Of a DNA stretch of 63,631 nt, positions 53,157-61,988 are shown piece after piece. The stretch comes from Cellulomonas hominis (GTDB lineage Bacteria; Actinomycetota; Actinomycetes; Actinomycetales; Cellulomonadaceae), in the NCBI RefSeq assembly GCF_901521055.1, contig NZ_CABEGA010000017.1:1-63631 (forward strand). The letters are read 5' to 3'. Below the pieces are notes generated by a model. It was not told the origin of the DNA. It did not search any database and saw only the letters and a program-made list of their open reading frames with translations. The translations under genes and the position numbers were made by a program. The stretch's first letter is position 1, and every line of letters begins with the position of its first letter.

Positions 53157-53259
53157 GCGACACTCCTGCTTCTCGTCGTCGACCGGTCCGGGTCGCCCGC
53201 CCGGGCCGCGCGCCTCGTTGCGCGCCGCACACGACGGTTCCGTCCGGTGTTCGCCACGA

Positions 53260-53265
53260 ACCCTA
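53260..53265 (-). promoter_or_regulatory. -10 element (TAGGGT) of the nucleoside transporter operon
   Basis: TAGGGT on the minus strand, leaving a leader of about 97 nt before GTG 53156. No riboswitch fold was recognised in that leader. Confidence 0.5.
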
Positions 53266-53331
53266 GCCACGCGCAGGTGTCCGTCGTGTTACCGGGAGGT
53301 CGCCGAGGGCCTTCGTTACTCACTTGGAACA

Positions 53332-53348
53332 TTCGCCCGCCGGGCGAA
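53332..53348. terminator. Inverted repeat after the M20 gene
   Basis: TTCGCCC-GCC-GGGCGAA, 7-bp arms, 38 nt past the M20 stop. It may be a terminator, or an operator upstream of the nucleoside transporter promoter. Confidence 0.45.
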
Positions 53349-53385
53349 CTCACCCGACCGGCCCAGCGGACCACCCGTGTGCCGG

Positions 53386-54603
53386 TCAGGCGCCCGTGAC
53401 GTCCCCCGACCGGGGGGTGCCGGCCAGCAGCGCCGCGCGCGCCAGCAGCGCCGCACCGGCGCCGATCGCGCGCTCGTCCACGACGAGGTCGCCCTGGTGG
53501 ATGTCGTACGTCCGGCCGCCCGGCGTCCGCGTGCCCAGCCGGGCCATCGCGCCCGGCACCTTGGTCAGGTACCAGGCGAAGTCCTCGCCGCCCAGCGACT
53601 GCTCGGTCAGCTGCACGGAGTCCTCGCCGAGCACGTCCCGCGCGGCGGCCTCGAGCACCGCGGTCGCGCGCTCGTCGTTCTCGACCGGCGGGACGCCCCG
53701 CTGGTGCCGGACCTCGACCTCGACGCCGTAGGGCGCGACGACCTGCTCGACCGCCTCGTGCACGACCTGCGACGCCCGCTCCCAGGCCCGCACGTCGAGG
53801 CACCGCAGCGTCCCGCGCACCGAGCCGGACGCCGGGATCGCGTTGTGCGCGGAGCCCGCCTGCACGGCACCCCACGTGAGGTTCACGCCGGAGCGCGGGT
53901 CCAGCCGGCGCCCGAGCACCGCGGGGACCTGCGTGATGACCTGGCCGAGCGCGTACACGACGTCACCCGTGAGGTGCGGGCGGGAGGTGTGGCCGCCCTG
54001 GCCGGTCACGATCACCGTGACCTCGTCGGACGCCGAGGTGATCGGGCCGATCCGGGTGCCGATGCGGCCGACGTCGACCTTCGGGTCGCAGTGCAGCGCG
54101 AAGATCCGGCCCACGCCGTCGAGCGCGCCCTGGTTCAGCACGTCCAGCGCGCCGCCCGGCTGCACCTCCTCGGCCGGCTGGAACACCAGCCGCACGCCGG
54201 TCGGCAGCTCCCCGGCGGCGTGCAGCTCGGCCAGGACCAGGCCGGCGCCGAGCAGCGCCGTGGTGTGCACGTCGTGGCCGCAGGCGTGCGCGACGCCGTG
54301 CACCGTCGAGGCGTAGGGCAGGCCGGTCGTCTCCTGCACGGGCAGGGCGTCGATGTCCGCGCGCAGCGCGATCCGCCGGCGCCCGGTCTCCACGGACGAG
54401 GGACCGATGTCGCACGTGAGGCCGGTGCCCGCGAGCATCCGGGGGGTGAGCCCGGCCAGCCGCAGCCGGTCCGCGACCAGGTGGGTGGTGCGCTGCTCGG
54501 TCCGGCCGAGCTCGGGGTGGGCGTGGATGTCGCGGCGGACCTCCACCAGCTCGGGCTGCAGGGTGTCCACGAGCTGGGTCACCCGGGTGGCGTCGACGAT
54601 CAC
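53386..54603 (-). CDS. M20-family amidohydrolase (N-acyl-amino-acid/hippurate hydrolase type)
   Basis: A 405-residue cytoplasmic dinuclear metallohydrolase. RRDIHAHPELG opens the fold, followed by LRADIDALPVQE, GVAHACGHDVHTTALLGA with the Cys/His ligands, LVFQPAEEVQPGG with the catalytic Glu pair, and ALHCDPK. A dimerisation insert (about 185-300) follows. This is the carboxypeptidase Ss1/hippurate hydrolase subfamily, removing acyl groups from amino acids or releasing auxin-like conjugates; the substrate is unknown. GTG 54603 follows TAGGGT by 7 nt and has no RBS. Confidence 0.9.
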   Translation of the reverse strand: MIVDATRVTQLVDTLQPELVEVRRDIHAHPELGRTEQRTTHLVADRLRLAGLTPRMLAGTGLTCDIGPSSVETGRRRIALRADIDALPVQETTGLPYASTVHGVAHACGHDVHTTALLGAGLVLAELHAAGELPTGVRLVFQPAEEVQPGGALDVLNQGALDGVGRIFALHCDPKVDVGRIGTRIGPITSASDEVTVIVTGQGGHTSRPHLTGDVVYALGQVITQVPAVLGRRLDPRSGVNLTWGAVQAGSAHNAIPASGSVRGTLRCLDVRAWERASQVVHEAVEQVVAPYGVEVEVRHQRGVPPVENDERATAVLEAAARDVLGEDSVQLTEQSLGGEDFAWYLTKVPGAMARLGTRTPGGRTYDIHQGDLVVDERAIGAGAALLARAALLAGTPRSGDVTGA

Positions 54604-54610
54604 CCGACCG

Positions 54611-54616
54611 ACCCTA
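54611..54616 (-). promoter_or_regulatory. Leaderless-type -10 (TAGGGT)
   Basis: TAGGGT with 7 nt to GTG 54603. Confidence 0.6.
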
Positions 54617-54646
54617 GCCGTCCGCGCAGGCCGGGGCGCGTGCGCG

Positions 54647-55789
54647 TCAGAGCAGGTCGTCCCGGCCGCGCCCGCGCCAGCCGTCCACCGCCTGCTTGAC
54701 CGCCTGCGCGTGCGCGCGGGTGGTGACGAGGAGCGCGTCGGGGGTGTCGACCACCACGGCGTCCGGCACGCCCAGCACCGTGACGGTCCGGCCGGCCGCG
54801 GGCACGACCACCGCTCCCCCGGCGTCGATCCGCTGCACCAGCGCCTCGTCACCGAGCGTCCGGGCCCCGTCGACGCCGACCGGCGGCAGCAGGGTCCCGA
54901 GCGACGCGAAGTCGCCGACGTCGTCCCAGGTGAAGTCGCCGGGCACCACCGCGACGCCCCCCGCGGCGGCCACCGGCTCCGCGATGGCGTGGTCGATGGC
55001 GATCTTGGTCAGCCCGGGCCACACCTCGGTGAGGACCGCGTCACGCCGCGCGGGGTCGTCCCACGCCGCGGCGATGGTGCGCAGGCCGGCGGCGAGCGGG
55101 GGCAGCTGCTCGGCGAGGTGGTCGAGCAGCACGCCCGCCCGGACGAGGAACATGCCGGCGTTCCACCGGTAGTCCCCCGTCGCGAGGTAGGCGGCGGCCG
55201 TCTCGGCGTCGGGCTTCTCCGTGAACCCCGCCACGTGCCGGGCGCTCGGGGCGCCCTCCACGCCGAGCGGCTCCGAGGAGCGGACGTACCCGAACGCGGT
55301 GGACGGCGACGTCGCGGTGATGCCGATGGTGACGACGTACCCGGCGCGGGCCGCCTCGACGCCCTCGGTGACGGCCGACCAGAACTGCGGCAGGTCCTCG
55401 ATGACCTGGTCCGCCGCGAAGGAGCCCAGCACCACGTCGGGGCCGTGCCGCTCGGCGAGGACCGCCGCCGCGAGCCCGATCGCCGCCATGGAGTCGCGCG
55501 GCGACGGCTCCGCGACCACCTGACCGGGGCCGAGCTCGGGCAGCTGCGCGCCGACGGCCTCCGCGTGCCGGACGCCGGTGACGACCAGGACGCCGTCGCG
55601 GCCGGTGAGCGGCAGCAGCCGGTCGACCGTGCTCTGCAGGAGCGTGCGCCCGGTGCCGGTCAGGTCGTGCAGGAACTTCGGCGACCCCTGGCGGGACAGC
55701 GGCCACAGCCGGGTGCCGGCGCCACCGGCGGGCACGACGGCGTGGAAGCCGGGGATCGGGCGCGGGGCGTTCGCGGCAGGGACGGGCAT
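54647..55789 (-). CDS. Mannose-1-phosphate guanylyltransferase
   Basis: A 380-residue nucleotidyltransferase: mannose-1-phosphate plus GTP to GDP-mannose for glycans and mannolipids. VVPAGGAGTRLWPLSRQGSP then KFL (about 17-39) is the pyrophosphorylase signature; AEPSPRDSMAAIGLAA, GSFAADQVIED, FTEKPDAETA and WNAGMFLVRA follow in order. It lacks the C-terminal isomerase domain of bifunctional ManC. The start at ATG 55789 is set by TACCCT 7 nt upstream. Confidence 0.9.
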   Translation of the reverse strand: MPVPAANAPRPIPGFHAVVPAGGAGTRLWPLSRQGSPKFLHDLTGTGRTLLQSTVDRLLPLTGRDGVLVVTGVRHAEAVGAQLPELGPGQVVAEPSPRDSMAAIGLAAAVLAERHGPDVVLGSFAADQVIEDLPQFWSAVTEGVEAARAGYVVTIGITATSPSTAFGYVRSSEPLGVEGAPSARHVAGFTEKPDAETAAAYLATGDYRWNAGMFLVRAGVLLDHLAEQLPPLAAGLRTIAAAWDDPARRDAVLTEVWPGLTKIAIDHAIAEPVAAAGGVAVVPGDFTWDDVGDFASLGTLLPPVGVDGARTLGDEALVQRIDAGGAVVVPAAGRTVTVLGVPDAVVVDTPDALLVTTRAHAQAVKQAVDGWRGRGRDDLL

Positions 55790-55796
55790 GGCGGTC

Positions 55797-55802
55797 AGGG
55801 TA
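55797..55802 (-). promoter_or_regulatory. Leaderless-type -10 (TACCCT)
   Basis: TACCCT with 7 nt to ATG 55789. Confidence 0.55.
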
Positions 55803-55938
55803 TCGGGACGAACCGGCACACACCGGGCCCCCAACGGGTGGATCTTCGACCAGGGACCTCGGTCCCAACCCGGGTGTGCGCTTGGTCACATCAGGGCCGA
55901 TCGACACCCCCGCGGGCGGTGGCGCGGCGCACCATCAC

Positions 55939-55960
55939 TACAGTTGTGTGACCGGACACA
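55939..55960 (+). promoter_or_regulatory. sdh promoter with CRP/GlxR-like site
   Basis: TACAGT (55939-55944) is the -10, placing the start near 55951. TGTG-N8-CACA (55945-55948 and 55957-55960) fits the core of the TGTGA-N6-TCACA consensus and lies over the predicted start, a repressing position. GlxR is known to control sdh genes in Corynebacterium. Confidence 0.55.
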
Positions 55961-55993
55961 GCAGTCCCGCCCGAACTCGCCAGGAGGCCTCTC

Positions 55994-56419
55994 GTGCCCA
56001 CTGCGCCTGCCGAACCCCGCAGCGTCGCCGCCCCCACGGCGAAGCGGATCCCCGGCGGCACCCTCTACCGCGGCCGTGAAGGCATGTGGTCCTGGGTCGC
56101 CCACCGGGTCACCGGCGTGCTCATCTTCTTCTTCCTGCTCGTGCACGTCCTGGACACCTCGCTCGTGCGGGTGTCGCCCGAGGCGTACAACGCCGTGATC
56201 GGCACCTACAAGAACCCGATCATGGGCCTCGGCGAGGCCGGGCTGGTCGCCGCCATCGTGTTCCACGCCTTCAACGGCGTGCGGATCATGCTGGTCGACT
56301 TCTGGTCCAAGGGCGCGAAGTACCAGCGCGTGATGCTCTGGGTCGTGCTCGGCCTGTTCGTCGTGACCATGGCGGGGTTCCTGCCGCGGCACCTCATGCA
56401 CGTCTTCGGAGGCGAGTGA
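55994..56419 (+). CDS. Succinate dehydrogenase cytochrome b subunit
   Basis: A 141-residue membrane anchor of complex II with three spans. W34-VAHRVTG-V42 (H37, R38) is the quinone-side motif, and H91 in HAFNGVRIM is the usual heme b ligand. The N-terminal ~30 residues are polar and cytoplasmic, with GGTLYRGREGMWSW just before the first helix. GTG 55994 has AGGAGG 6 nt upstream. The stop overlaps the sdhD ATG by one base (TGATG). Confidence 0.9.
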   Translation: MPTAPAEPRSVAAPTAKRIPGGTLYRGREGMWSWVAHRVTGVLIFFFLLVHVLDTSLVRVSPEAYNAVIGTYKNPIMGLGEAGLVAAIVFHAFNGVRIMLVDFWSKGAKYQRVMLWVVLGLFVVTMAGFLPRHLMHVFGGE

Positions 56420-56868
56420 TGACGACGATCCCCGCCCCCCGCACCGTCGCGCCGCGTCCCGGCCGCCGGACGAGCCGCGGCAACTGGGAGCTGTACGGCT
56501 GGGTGTTCATGCGCGCGTCCGGCGTGGTGCTGCTCGTGCTGATCTTCGGGCACCTGTTCGTCAACCTCGTCGCGGGCGACGGCATCACCGCCATCGACTT
56601 CGGCTTCGTCGCCGGCAAGTGGGCGTCCCCGTTCTGGCAGGTCTGGGACCTGCTCATGCTCTGGCTCGCGATGATCCACGGCACCAACGGCGTGCGGACG
56701 ATCATCAACGACTACGCCGAGCGCGACGGCACCCGCCTGGTCCTCAAGCTCGCGCTCTACACCGCGTTCGTCGTCGTGGTCGTGCTCGGCACCCTGGTGA
56801 TCTTCACCTTCGACCCGTGCCCCGTGGACTCCCCGGCCGACCTGCTGCCGTCGTTCTGCACCGCCTGA
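56419..56868 (+). CDS. Succinate dehydrogenase hydrophobic anchor subunit
   Basis: A 149-residue second membrane anchor with three spans. H45 in FGHLFVNLV and H87 in [15 protein letters not shown] are candidate heme ligands. The N-terminus is Arg/Pro-rich. Having two anchors (SdhC and SdhD), each with heme motifs, is the form seen in many actinobacterial menaquinone-reducing complexes. It is translationally coupled to sdhC and 31 bases from sdhA. Confidence 0.9.
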   Translation: MTTIPAPRTVAPRPGRRTSRGNWELYGWVFMRASGVVLLVLIFGHLFVNLVAGDGITAIDFGFVAGKWASPFWQVWDLLMLWLAMIHGTNGVRTIINDYAERDGTRLVLKLALYTAFVVVVVLGTLVIFTFDPCPVDSPADLLPSFCTA

Positions 56869-56899
56869 CACCCCCACAGCCTTGGAGGCATCGACCCCG

Positions 56900-58738
56900 A
56901 TGCAGACCCACCAGTTCGACGTCGTCATCGTCGGCGCCGGCGGCGCCGGGATGCGCGCCGCCCTCGAGTCGTCCGCCCGCACCCGCACGGCGGTCATCTC
57001 GAAGCTCTACCCGACCCGCTCGCACACCGGCGCGGCCCAGGGCGGCATGTGCGCCGCGCTCGGCAACGTCGAGGACGACAACCCCGAGTGGCACACGTTC
57101 GACACCGTCAAGGGCGGCGACTACCTGGTCGACCAGGACGCCGCGACGATCATGGCGAACGAGGCCATCGACGCCGTGCTCGACCTGGAGCGGATGGGCC
57201 TGCCGTTCAACCGCACGCCCGAGGGCCGGATCGACCAGCGCCGGTTCGGCGGCCACACCCGCAACCACGGCGAGGCCGCCGTGCGCCGGGCCTGCTACGC
57301 CGCGGACCGCACCGGCCACATGATCCTGCAGACGCTCTACCAGCAGTGCGTGAAGAACGAGGTCGCGTTCTTCAACGAGTTCTACGTGCTGGACCTGATC
57401 CTCACGCACGACCTCACCGCCCGCGAGGTCCCCGAGGGCGAGGACGTGGCCGTCTCGGGCGTCGTCGCGTACGAGCTCGCCACCGGTGAGATCCACGTGT
57501 TCCGCGCGAAGTCCGTCGTCCTGGCGACCGGCGGCGCGGGCAAGATCTACAAGACGACCTCCAACGCGCACACCCTGACCGGCGACGGCATGGCGCTCGC
57601 CTACCGCCGCGGCCTGCCGCTGGAGGACATGGAGTTCTTCCAGTTCCACCCGACCGGCCTCGCGGGCCTGGGCATCCTGCTCTCCGAGGCCGCGCGCGGC
57701 GAGGGCGGCATCCTCCGCAACGCCGACGGCGAGCGGTTCATGGAGCGGTACGCGCCCACGATCAAGGACCTCGCGCCGCGCGACATCGTCGCCCGGTCCA
57801 TGGCCAACGAGGTGCGCGAGGGCCGGGGCGCCGGACCGAACAAGGACTACGTCCTGCTCGACCTCACCCACCTGGACCCCGCGCACATCGACGCGAAGCT
57901 CCCGGACATCACCGAGTTCGCCCGCACCTACCTGGGCATCGAGCCGTACACCGAGCCGGTGCCGGTCTACCCGACCGCGCACTACGCCATGGGTGGCGTG
58001 CCGACCAACGTCGAGGCGGAGGTGCTGCGCGACACGAACCACGTCGTCAAGGGCCTGTACGCCGCCGGCGAGGTCGCGTGCGTCTCCGTGCACGGCTCCA
58101 ACCGGCTCGGCACGAACTCGCTGCTCGACATCAACGTGTTCGGCAAGCGCGCCGGCATCTCCGCCGCCGAGTACGCGCGCACCGCGCCGTGGGTGGACCT
58201 GCCGGAGTCGCCCGAGGCCGCCGTCGTCGCGCAGCTCGAGAACATGCGCGAGCGCCCCCAGGGCGAGCGCGTCTCCGACGTCCGCCGCGAGCTGCAGCAG
58301 ACGATGGACACCAACGCGCAGGTGTTCCGCACCGCGGAGTCCCTGCGCCAGGCGTTCCAGGACATCCAGGTCCTGCAGGAGCGCTACTCCCGCGTGTCGG
58401 TCCAGGACAAGGGCCGCGCGTTCAACACCGACCTGATCGAGGCGCTCGAGCTGGGCTTCCTGCTCGACATCGCCGAGACCGTCGTCGTCGGGGCGCTGAA
58501 CCGCCGGGAGTCCCGCGGCGGGCACTTCCGCGAGGACTACCCCAAGCGCGACGACGAGTCGTTCATGGAGCACACGATGGCCTACCGCCGCGTGCCCGGC
58601 GTCCCGGTCGACTCCCCCGCCGGCTCCGCGCCGAAGGGCGAGGAGATCCCGGCACCCGGCCCCGGCCGCCCGGCCGTCGTCCTGGGCACCAAGCCCGTCG
58701 TGACCACCGTGTACCAGCCGATGGAGCGGAAGTACTGA
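56900..58738 (+). CDS. Succinate dehydrogenase flavoprotein subunit
   Basis: A 612-residue catalytic subunit oxidising succinate to fumarate. [16 protein letters not shown] binds FAD, and H42 in [13 protein letters not shown] is the covalent flavin His. [10 protein letters not shown] and [13 protein letters not shown] carry active-site His/Arg residues, and [20 protein letters not shown] is the second FAD motif. ATG 56900 is chosen over an upstream TTG (56882) because GGAGG at 56884-56888 lies between them, though its 11-nt spacing is long. The stop overlaps sdhB (TGATG). Confidence 0.95.
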   Translation: MQTHQFDVVIVGAGGAGMRAALESSARTRTAVISKLYPTRSHTGAAQGGMCAALGNVEDDNPEWHTFDTVKGGDYLVDQDAATIMANEAIDAVLDLERMGLPFNRTPEGRIDQRRFGGHTRNHGEAAVRRACYAADRTGHMILQTLYQQCVKNEVAFFNEFYVLDLILTHDLTAREVPEGEDVAVSGVVAYELATGEIHVFRAKSVVLATGGAGKIYKTTSNAHTLTGDGMALAYRRGLPLEDMEFFQFHPTGLAGLGILLSEAARGEGGILRNADGERFMERYAPTIKDLAPRDIVARSMANEVREGRGAGPNKDYVLLDLTHLDPAHIDAKLPDITEFARTYLGIEPYTEPVPVYPTAHYAMGGVPTNVEAEVLRDTNHVVKGLYAAGEVACVSVHGSNRLGTNSLLDINVFGKRAGISAAEYARTAPWVDLPESPEAAVVAQLENMRERPQGERVSDVRRELQQTMDTNAQVFRTAESLRQAFQDIQVLQERYSRVSVQDKGRAFNTDLIEALELGFLLDIAETVVVGALNRRESRGGHFREDYPKRDDESFMEHTMAYRRVPGVPVDSPAGSAPKGEEIPAPGPGRPAVVLGTKPVVTTVYQPMERKY

Positions 58739-59505
58739 TGACTGCTGTTCTGGACCGCGACGCGTCCGCGGAGCCGAAGGCCGGCGAGATCCCGTCGTTC
58801 GACGTGACCCTGAAGATCCGGCGCTACAAGCCGGAGACCCACGGCGACGAGCCGTTCTGGGAGGAGTTCACGGTCACCGCCCACGGCACCGACCGGCTCC
58901 TGGACGCCCTACACAAGATCAAGTGGGAGCACGACGGGTCACTGACGTTCCGCCGCTCCTGCGCGCACGGGGTCTGCGGGTCGGACGCCATGCGGATCAA
59001 CGGGCGCAACCGGCTGGCGTGCAAGGCCCTGCTCAAGGACCTGAACCCCGACAAGCCGATCACCGTCGAGCCCATCAAGGGCCTGCCGGTCATCAAGGAC
59101 CTCGTGGTCGACATGGAGCCGTTCTTCGCCTCCTACCGCGAGATCATGCCGTTCCTCATCACCACCGGCACCGAGCCGTCCCGCGAGCGGATCCAGTCCC
59201 CCGAGGAGCGGGCCCGGTTCGACGACACCACGAAGTGCATCCTGTGCGCCGCGTGCACGAGCTCCTGCCCGGTGTTCTGGACCGACGGGCAGTACTTCGG
59301 CCCCGCGGCGATCGTCAACGCGCACCGGTTCATCTTCGACAGCCGCGACGAGGGCGGGGCCCAGCGGCTCGAGATCCTCAACGACAAGGAGGGCGTCTGG
59401 CGCTGCCGGACCACCTTCAACTGCACCGAGGCGTGCCCCCGCGGCATCGAGGTCACCAAGGCGATCCAGGAGGTCAAGCGCGCGATGATCACCCGCGCGT
59501 TCTGA
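58738..59505 (+). CDS. Succinate dehydrogenase iron-sulfur subunit
   Basis: A 255-residue electron-transfer subunit with three Fe-S centres. The N-terminal ferredoxin domain has RRSCAHGVCGSDAM for the 2Fe-2S cluster. The C-terminal part has KCILCAACTSSCP and FNCTEACPRGI for the 4Fe-4S and 3Fe-4S clusters. It passes electrons from SdhA FAD to menaquinone at the anchors. It is the last gene of the operon; a 52-bp palindrome 29 nt past the stop may act as terminator. Confidence 0.95.
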   Translation: MTAVLDRDASAEPKAGEIPSFDVTLKIRRYKPETHGDEPFWEEFTVTAHGTDRLLDALHKIKWEHDGSLTFRRSCAHGVCGSDAMRINGRNRLACKALLKDLNPDKPITVEPIKGLPVIKDLVVDMEPFFASYREIMPFLITTGTEPSRERIQSPEERARFDDTTKCILCAACTSSCPVFWTDGQYFGPAAIVNAHRFIFDSRDEGGAQRLEILNDKEGVWRCRTTFNCTEACPRGIEVTKAIQEVKRAMITRAF

Positions 59506-59533
59506 CCTTCCCGCCTCCCCGGACCGACCACGA

Positions 59534-59585
59534 AGTGGAGCGTTCTGCCCGACTCGCCTCGGCGTGTCGGGCAGAACGCTCCACT
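59534..59585. repeat. 52-bp dispersed palindrome, copy C (closest to consensus)
   Basis: Left arm AGTGGAGCGTTCTGCCCGAC, right arm GTCGGGCAGAACGCTCCACT. Pairing extends outward to 59530-59589, reaching the stop codon of the nuclease-like gene. It lies between convergent sdhB and that gene. Confidence 0.9.
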
Positions 59586-59588
59586 TCG

Positions 59589-60647
59589 TCACGGAGCGCG
59601 CGACCCGGGGTCCCGAGCGACGTGCCACCGCGCGCGCGGACGCCGCTCCAGCGCCCGTCGGCGTGCCGCCAGGGCGCGGGCCTGCCAGCGGGCACGTGAG
59701 GTCGGTGTCGCCAGGTCGGCCGACGTCGCCCGCAGGACCTCGATGCCGACCGCGTGCAGCCGCTCCTGGCGGTCCGCGTCGGCGCTGCGCCGGTCCGCAC
59801 CCGAGTGCACCGCGCCGTCGTACTCCGCGACCAGTCCGCTGCTCTCGTCGAGCACGTCGACCCGCGCCACGAACCGCCCGTCCGCGTCCAGCACGACCGG
59901 ATTGCACCGGGGCACCGGCAGTCCCGCCGCGAGCCACACCAGGCGCATGCGCGACTCCTGCGGGGACTCGACCCCGTCGGCGGACAGCGCCAGCGCCCGC
60001 CTGGCCGCGCCGACGCCCCTCCAGCCTCCTCGTCGACGCACCAGGCCCGCGAGCTCCTCGACGTCCAGCAGCCCGAGCGCCCGCAACCGGTCGAGCCCGG
60101 CCACCGCGTCCTCGATCCCGGCCGTGCGTGCCACGTCGAACGCCGTCCGGACCGGCGCGGTGACCGGGATGCCGTCGACCAGCACCCGCTCGTCCGGCGA
60201 CACCCGGCTCCGCAGCAGGCGCTGCCCGGGCCGGGCCGTGAGGCGGACCTCGCGCGGCGCGAGCAGCAGCACGGGCAGCAACGCGGGCCGCCCGGAAGCC
60301 GACACGCCGTCGAAGAACGGCACCTCCGCCGTCGACCGGCTCGCGGGACGCCGGCTCCCGCCACGACCGTGACGTCCGATCACGCGCTTCTCGTGCAGCC
60401 GAGCCGCCACCCATCCGCCGATCGTGACCGACGGAGGCGCACCGGCCGCCGCGACGGCGATCCGGACGTCCGCGTCCGCCAGTGACGTACCCGCCGCGAC
60501 GTGCACCCCGTGGGCCGCGCGGACGTACCCGGCGCGGAGGTCGGCGCGTCGGCCGCGCGCGACGGCATCCCGGCTCACGAGCACCGCGGGCAGGGCGGCA
60601 TCGTCGGACGACGGAGAGTCACGAGCGCGGTCCGGCGAGGGCGTCAT
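59589..60647 (-). CDS. DUF559/Vsr-like endonuclease-domain protein candidate
   Basis: A 352-residue cytoplasmic protein. The N-terminus (about 15-75) is a winged-helix-like region resembling AbiEi-type antitoxin/DNA-binding domains (VSRDAVARGRRADLRAGYVR). The C-terminal ~110 residues have an acidic pattern of PD-(D/E)xK nucleases: ESRMRLVWLAAGLPVPRCNP, FVARVDVLDESS, LVAEYDGAVHSG and a Gln/Glu-rich helix after it. This arrangement is very common, in several paralogs, in Micrococcales genomes, and its function is untested. It is flanked by palindrome copies C and D. ATG 60647 follows CAGGCT by 6 nt. Confidence 0.65.
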   Translation of the reverse strand: MTPSPDRARDSPSSDDAALPAVLVSRDAVARGRRADLRAGYVRAAHGVHVAAGTSLADADVRIAVAAAGAPPSVTIGGWVAARLHEKRVIGRHGRGGSRRPASRSTAEVPFFDGVSASGRPALLPVLLLAPREVRLTARPGQRLLRSRVSPDERVLVDGIPVTAPVRTAFDVARTAGIEDAVAGLDRLRALGLLDVEELAGLVRRRGGWRGVGAARRALALSADGVESPQESRMRLVWLAAGLPVPRCNPVVLDADGRFVARVDVLDESSGLVAEYDGAVHSGADRRSADADRQERLHAVGIEVLRATSADLATPTSRARWQARALAARRRALERRPRARWHVARDPGSRAP

Positions 60648-60653
60648 CGCCCC

Positions 60654-60659
60654 AGCCTG
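60654..60659 (-). promoter_or_regulatory. Possible leaderless -10 (CAGGCT)
   Basis: CAGGCT with 6 nt to ATG 60647. Confidence 0.35.
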
Positions 60660-60771
60660 GGCCGCAGCGGGCCGTGCGGACCAGCGCGTCGCACGCGCTG
60701 GGGACGACCGTCGCCGCGTCCACGTCGCGACACGCCGTGCGGCCGAGGCGGTGTCCCGCACGCCGGCACCA

Positions 60772-60823
60772 AGTGGTGAGTTCGGCCCGACTCACCTCGG
60801 CGTGTCCGGCACAACGCTCCACT
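60772..60823. repeat. 52-bp dispersed palindrome, copy D
   Basis: It matches copy C at 46 of 52 positions; most changes fall in the left arm. It lies between the start of the nuclease-like gene and the end of the YihY gene, in a 215-base gap otherwise holding only the promoter candidate. Confidence 0.85.
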
Positions 60824-60862
60824 CGGCGCCCGAGGGGGCGCGCCCGAGGGGGCGCGCGGGGG

Positions 60863-61906
60863 TCAGACGGCCGCGGGCTCCGGCTCCTGGTCCGCCTCCG
60901 CCTCGTCCGCGGCCGGGGGGTCGGCCGTCCACGCGGCGGCGAGCAGCACGATGCGGGCGATGAGGTTCACCCAGATCAGCAGCGTCACGATGACGGCGAA
61001 CGACGCGAGGACGGCGTTGCGCTGCGCCGACCCGGCGACCACCGACGTCCCGAGCACCCGCACGAGCCCGAGCCCGACCGCCGCGACGAGCATCCCCTGC
61101 CGCAGGTCCCGCCACGCCGGGGCCTGACCCGCCAGCACCACCACGATCAGCCAGAACGTCAGCGCGTCCACCACGAACGCGACGGCGATGCCGGCGGCGC
61201 GGAGCACGATCGTCCCGACGGTCGACCCGTCCAGCCCGAGGACGTGCAGGGCCCAGTCGGCGGCGGTCGTCGTGGCGATGCTCAGGAGCGCGGACAGCAG
61301 GATCGCCCCGCCGATGCCCGCGAAGCCGCCGAGCTCCCGGAGCTTGCCGGCGACGAGGTTGCCGCCCCCGGCCGCCGGGTCGAACATCGCCCGGACGGCG
61401 GTGCGCAGGGCCGCCATCGCGGAGATCGCGCTGACCACGAGCACGACCAGCGCGACGATGCCGGCGACCCCGACGCCGGTGCTGAGGGTGAGCGTGTCGG
61501 GGTCGATGATGCCGCTCTTGTCGTCGCCGCTGGTCTGCACGAGGCCCGGGAGGTTGGCGTCGATGGTCTCCAGGACGGTCTGCCGGAGCGCGTCGTTCTC
61601 GCCCAGGACGGCCATGAAGACGGTGTAGCCGATGGTGAGGCCGGCGAACACGGAGAAGATCGTCGCGTAGGCGATGCCGCCGGTCAGGACCCCGCCGCCG
61701 GCCGCGCCGAACCGGGCGTTGGCCCGCGCGGCGCGGGTGTGCTGCCACCACGCGAGGAGGGCCTTGGCGCGGGCGACCAGCCCCGCTACCCCGGCGGGGT
61801 ACACGCGGGCGCCGATGTCCTTGCGGTTGCCCGCGACCACGTCCTGCGTGCTGGCGGCGCGGGCGTGCGCGCGACCGGCGCCCTGCGGTTCGGCCGGGAC
61901 TCCCAT
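60863..61906 (-). CDS. YihY/BrkB-family membrane protein
   Basis: A 347-residue inner-membrane protein with about six spans. After a ~60-residue cytoplasmic N-terminus come GGGVLTGGIAYATIFSVFAG (first helix), GVGVAGIVALVVLVVSAISA, the family stretch FDPAAGGGNLVAGKLRELGG, and late helices including FAVIVTLLIWVNLIARIVLL. The tail is acidic. Once called ribonuclease BN in error, the family has no settled function; envelope-related roles have been proposed. ATG 61906 follows TAGGGT by 6 nt. Confidence 0.85.
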   Translation of the reverse strand: MGVPAEPQGAGRAHARAASTQDVVAGNRKDIGARVYPAGVAGLVARAKALLAWWQHTRAARANARFGAAGGGVLTGGIAYATIFSVFAGLTIGYTVFMAVLGENDALRQTVLETIDANLPGLVQTSGDDKSGIIDPDTLTLSTGVGVAGIVALVVLVVSAISAMAALRTAVRAMFDPAAGGGNLVAGKLRELGGFAGIGGAILLSALLSIATTTAADWALHVLGLDGSTVGTIVLRAAGIAVAFVVDALTFWLIVVVLAGQAPAWRDLRQGMLVAAVGLGLVRVLGTSVVAGSAQRNAVLASFAVIVTLLIWVNLIARIVLLAAAWTADPPAADEAEADQEPEPAAV

Positions 61907-61912
61907 GCCGTG

Positions 61913-61918
61913 ACCCTA
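61913..61918 (-). promoter_or_regulatory. Leaderless-type -10 (TAGGGT)
   Basis: TAGGGT with 6 nt to ATG 61906. Confidence 0.55.
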
Positions 61919-61988
61919 GGAGCCCGGACCGTGCTCGGCATCCCGGCGCCCGCCGCGACCGGCTCGGCCGCGGCTCCGTCGGGCCAGG

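Noticed and set aside
53157..53253. A purine riboswitch in the leader of the nucleoside-binding lipoprotein gene
   Set aside because: No conserved aptamer core or three-way junction could be seen in the ~97-nt leader.
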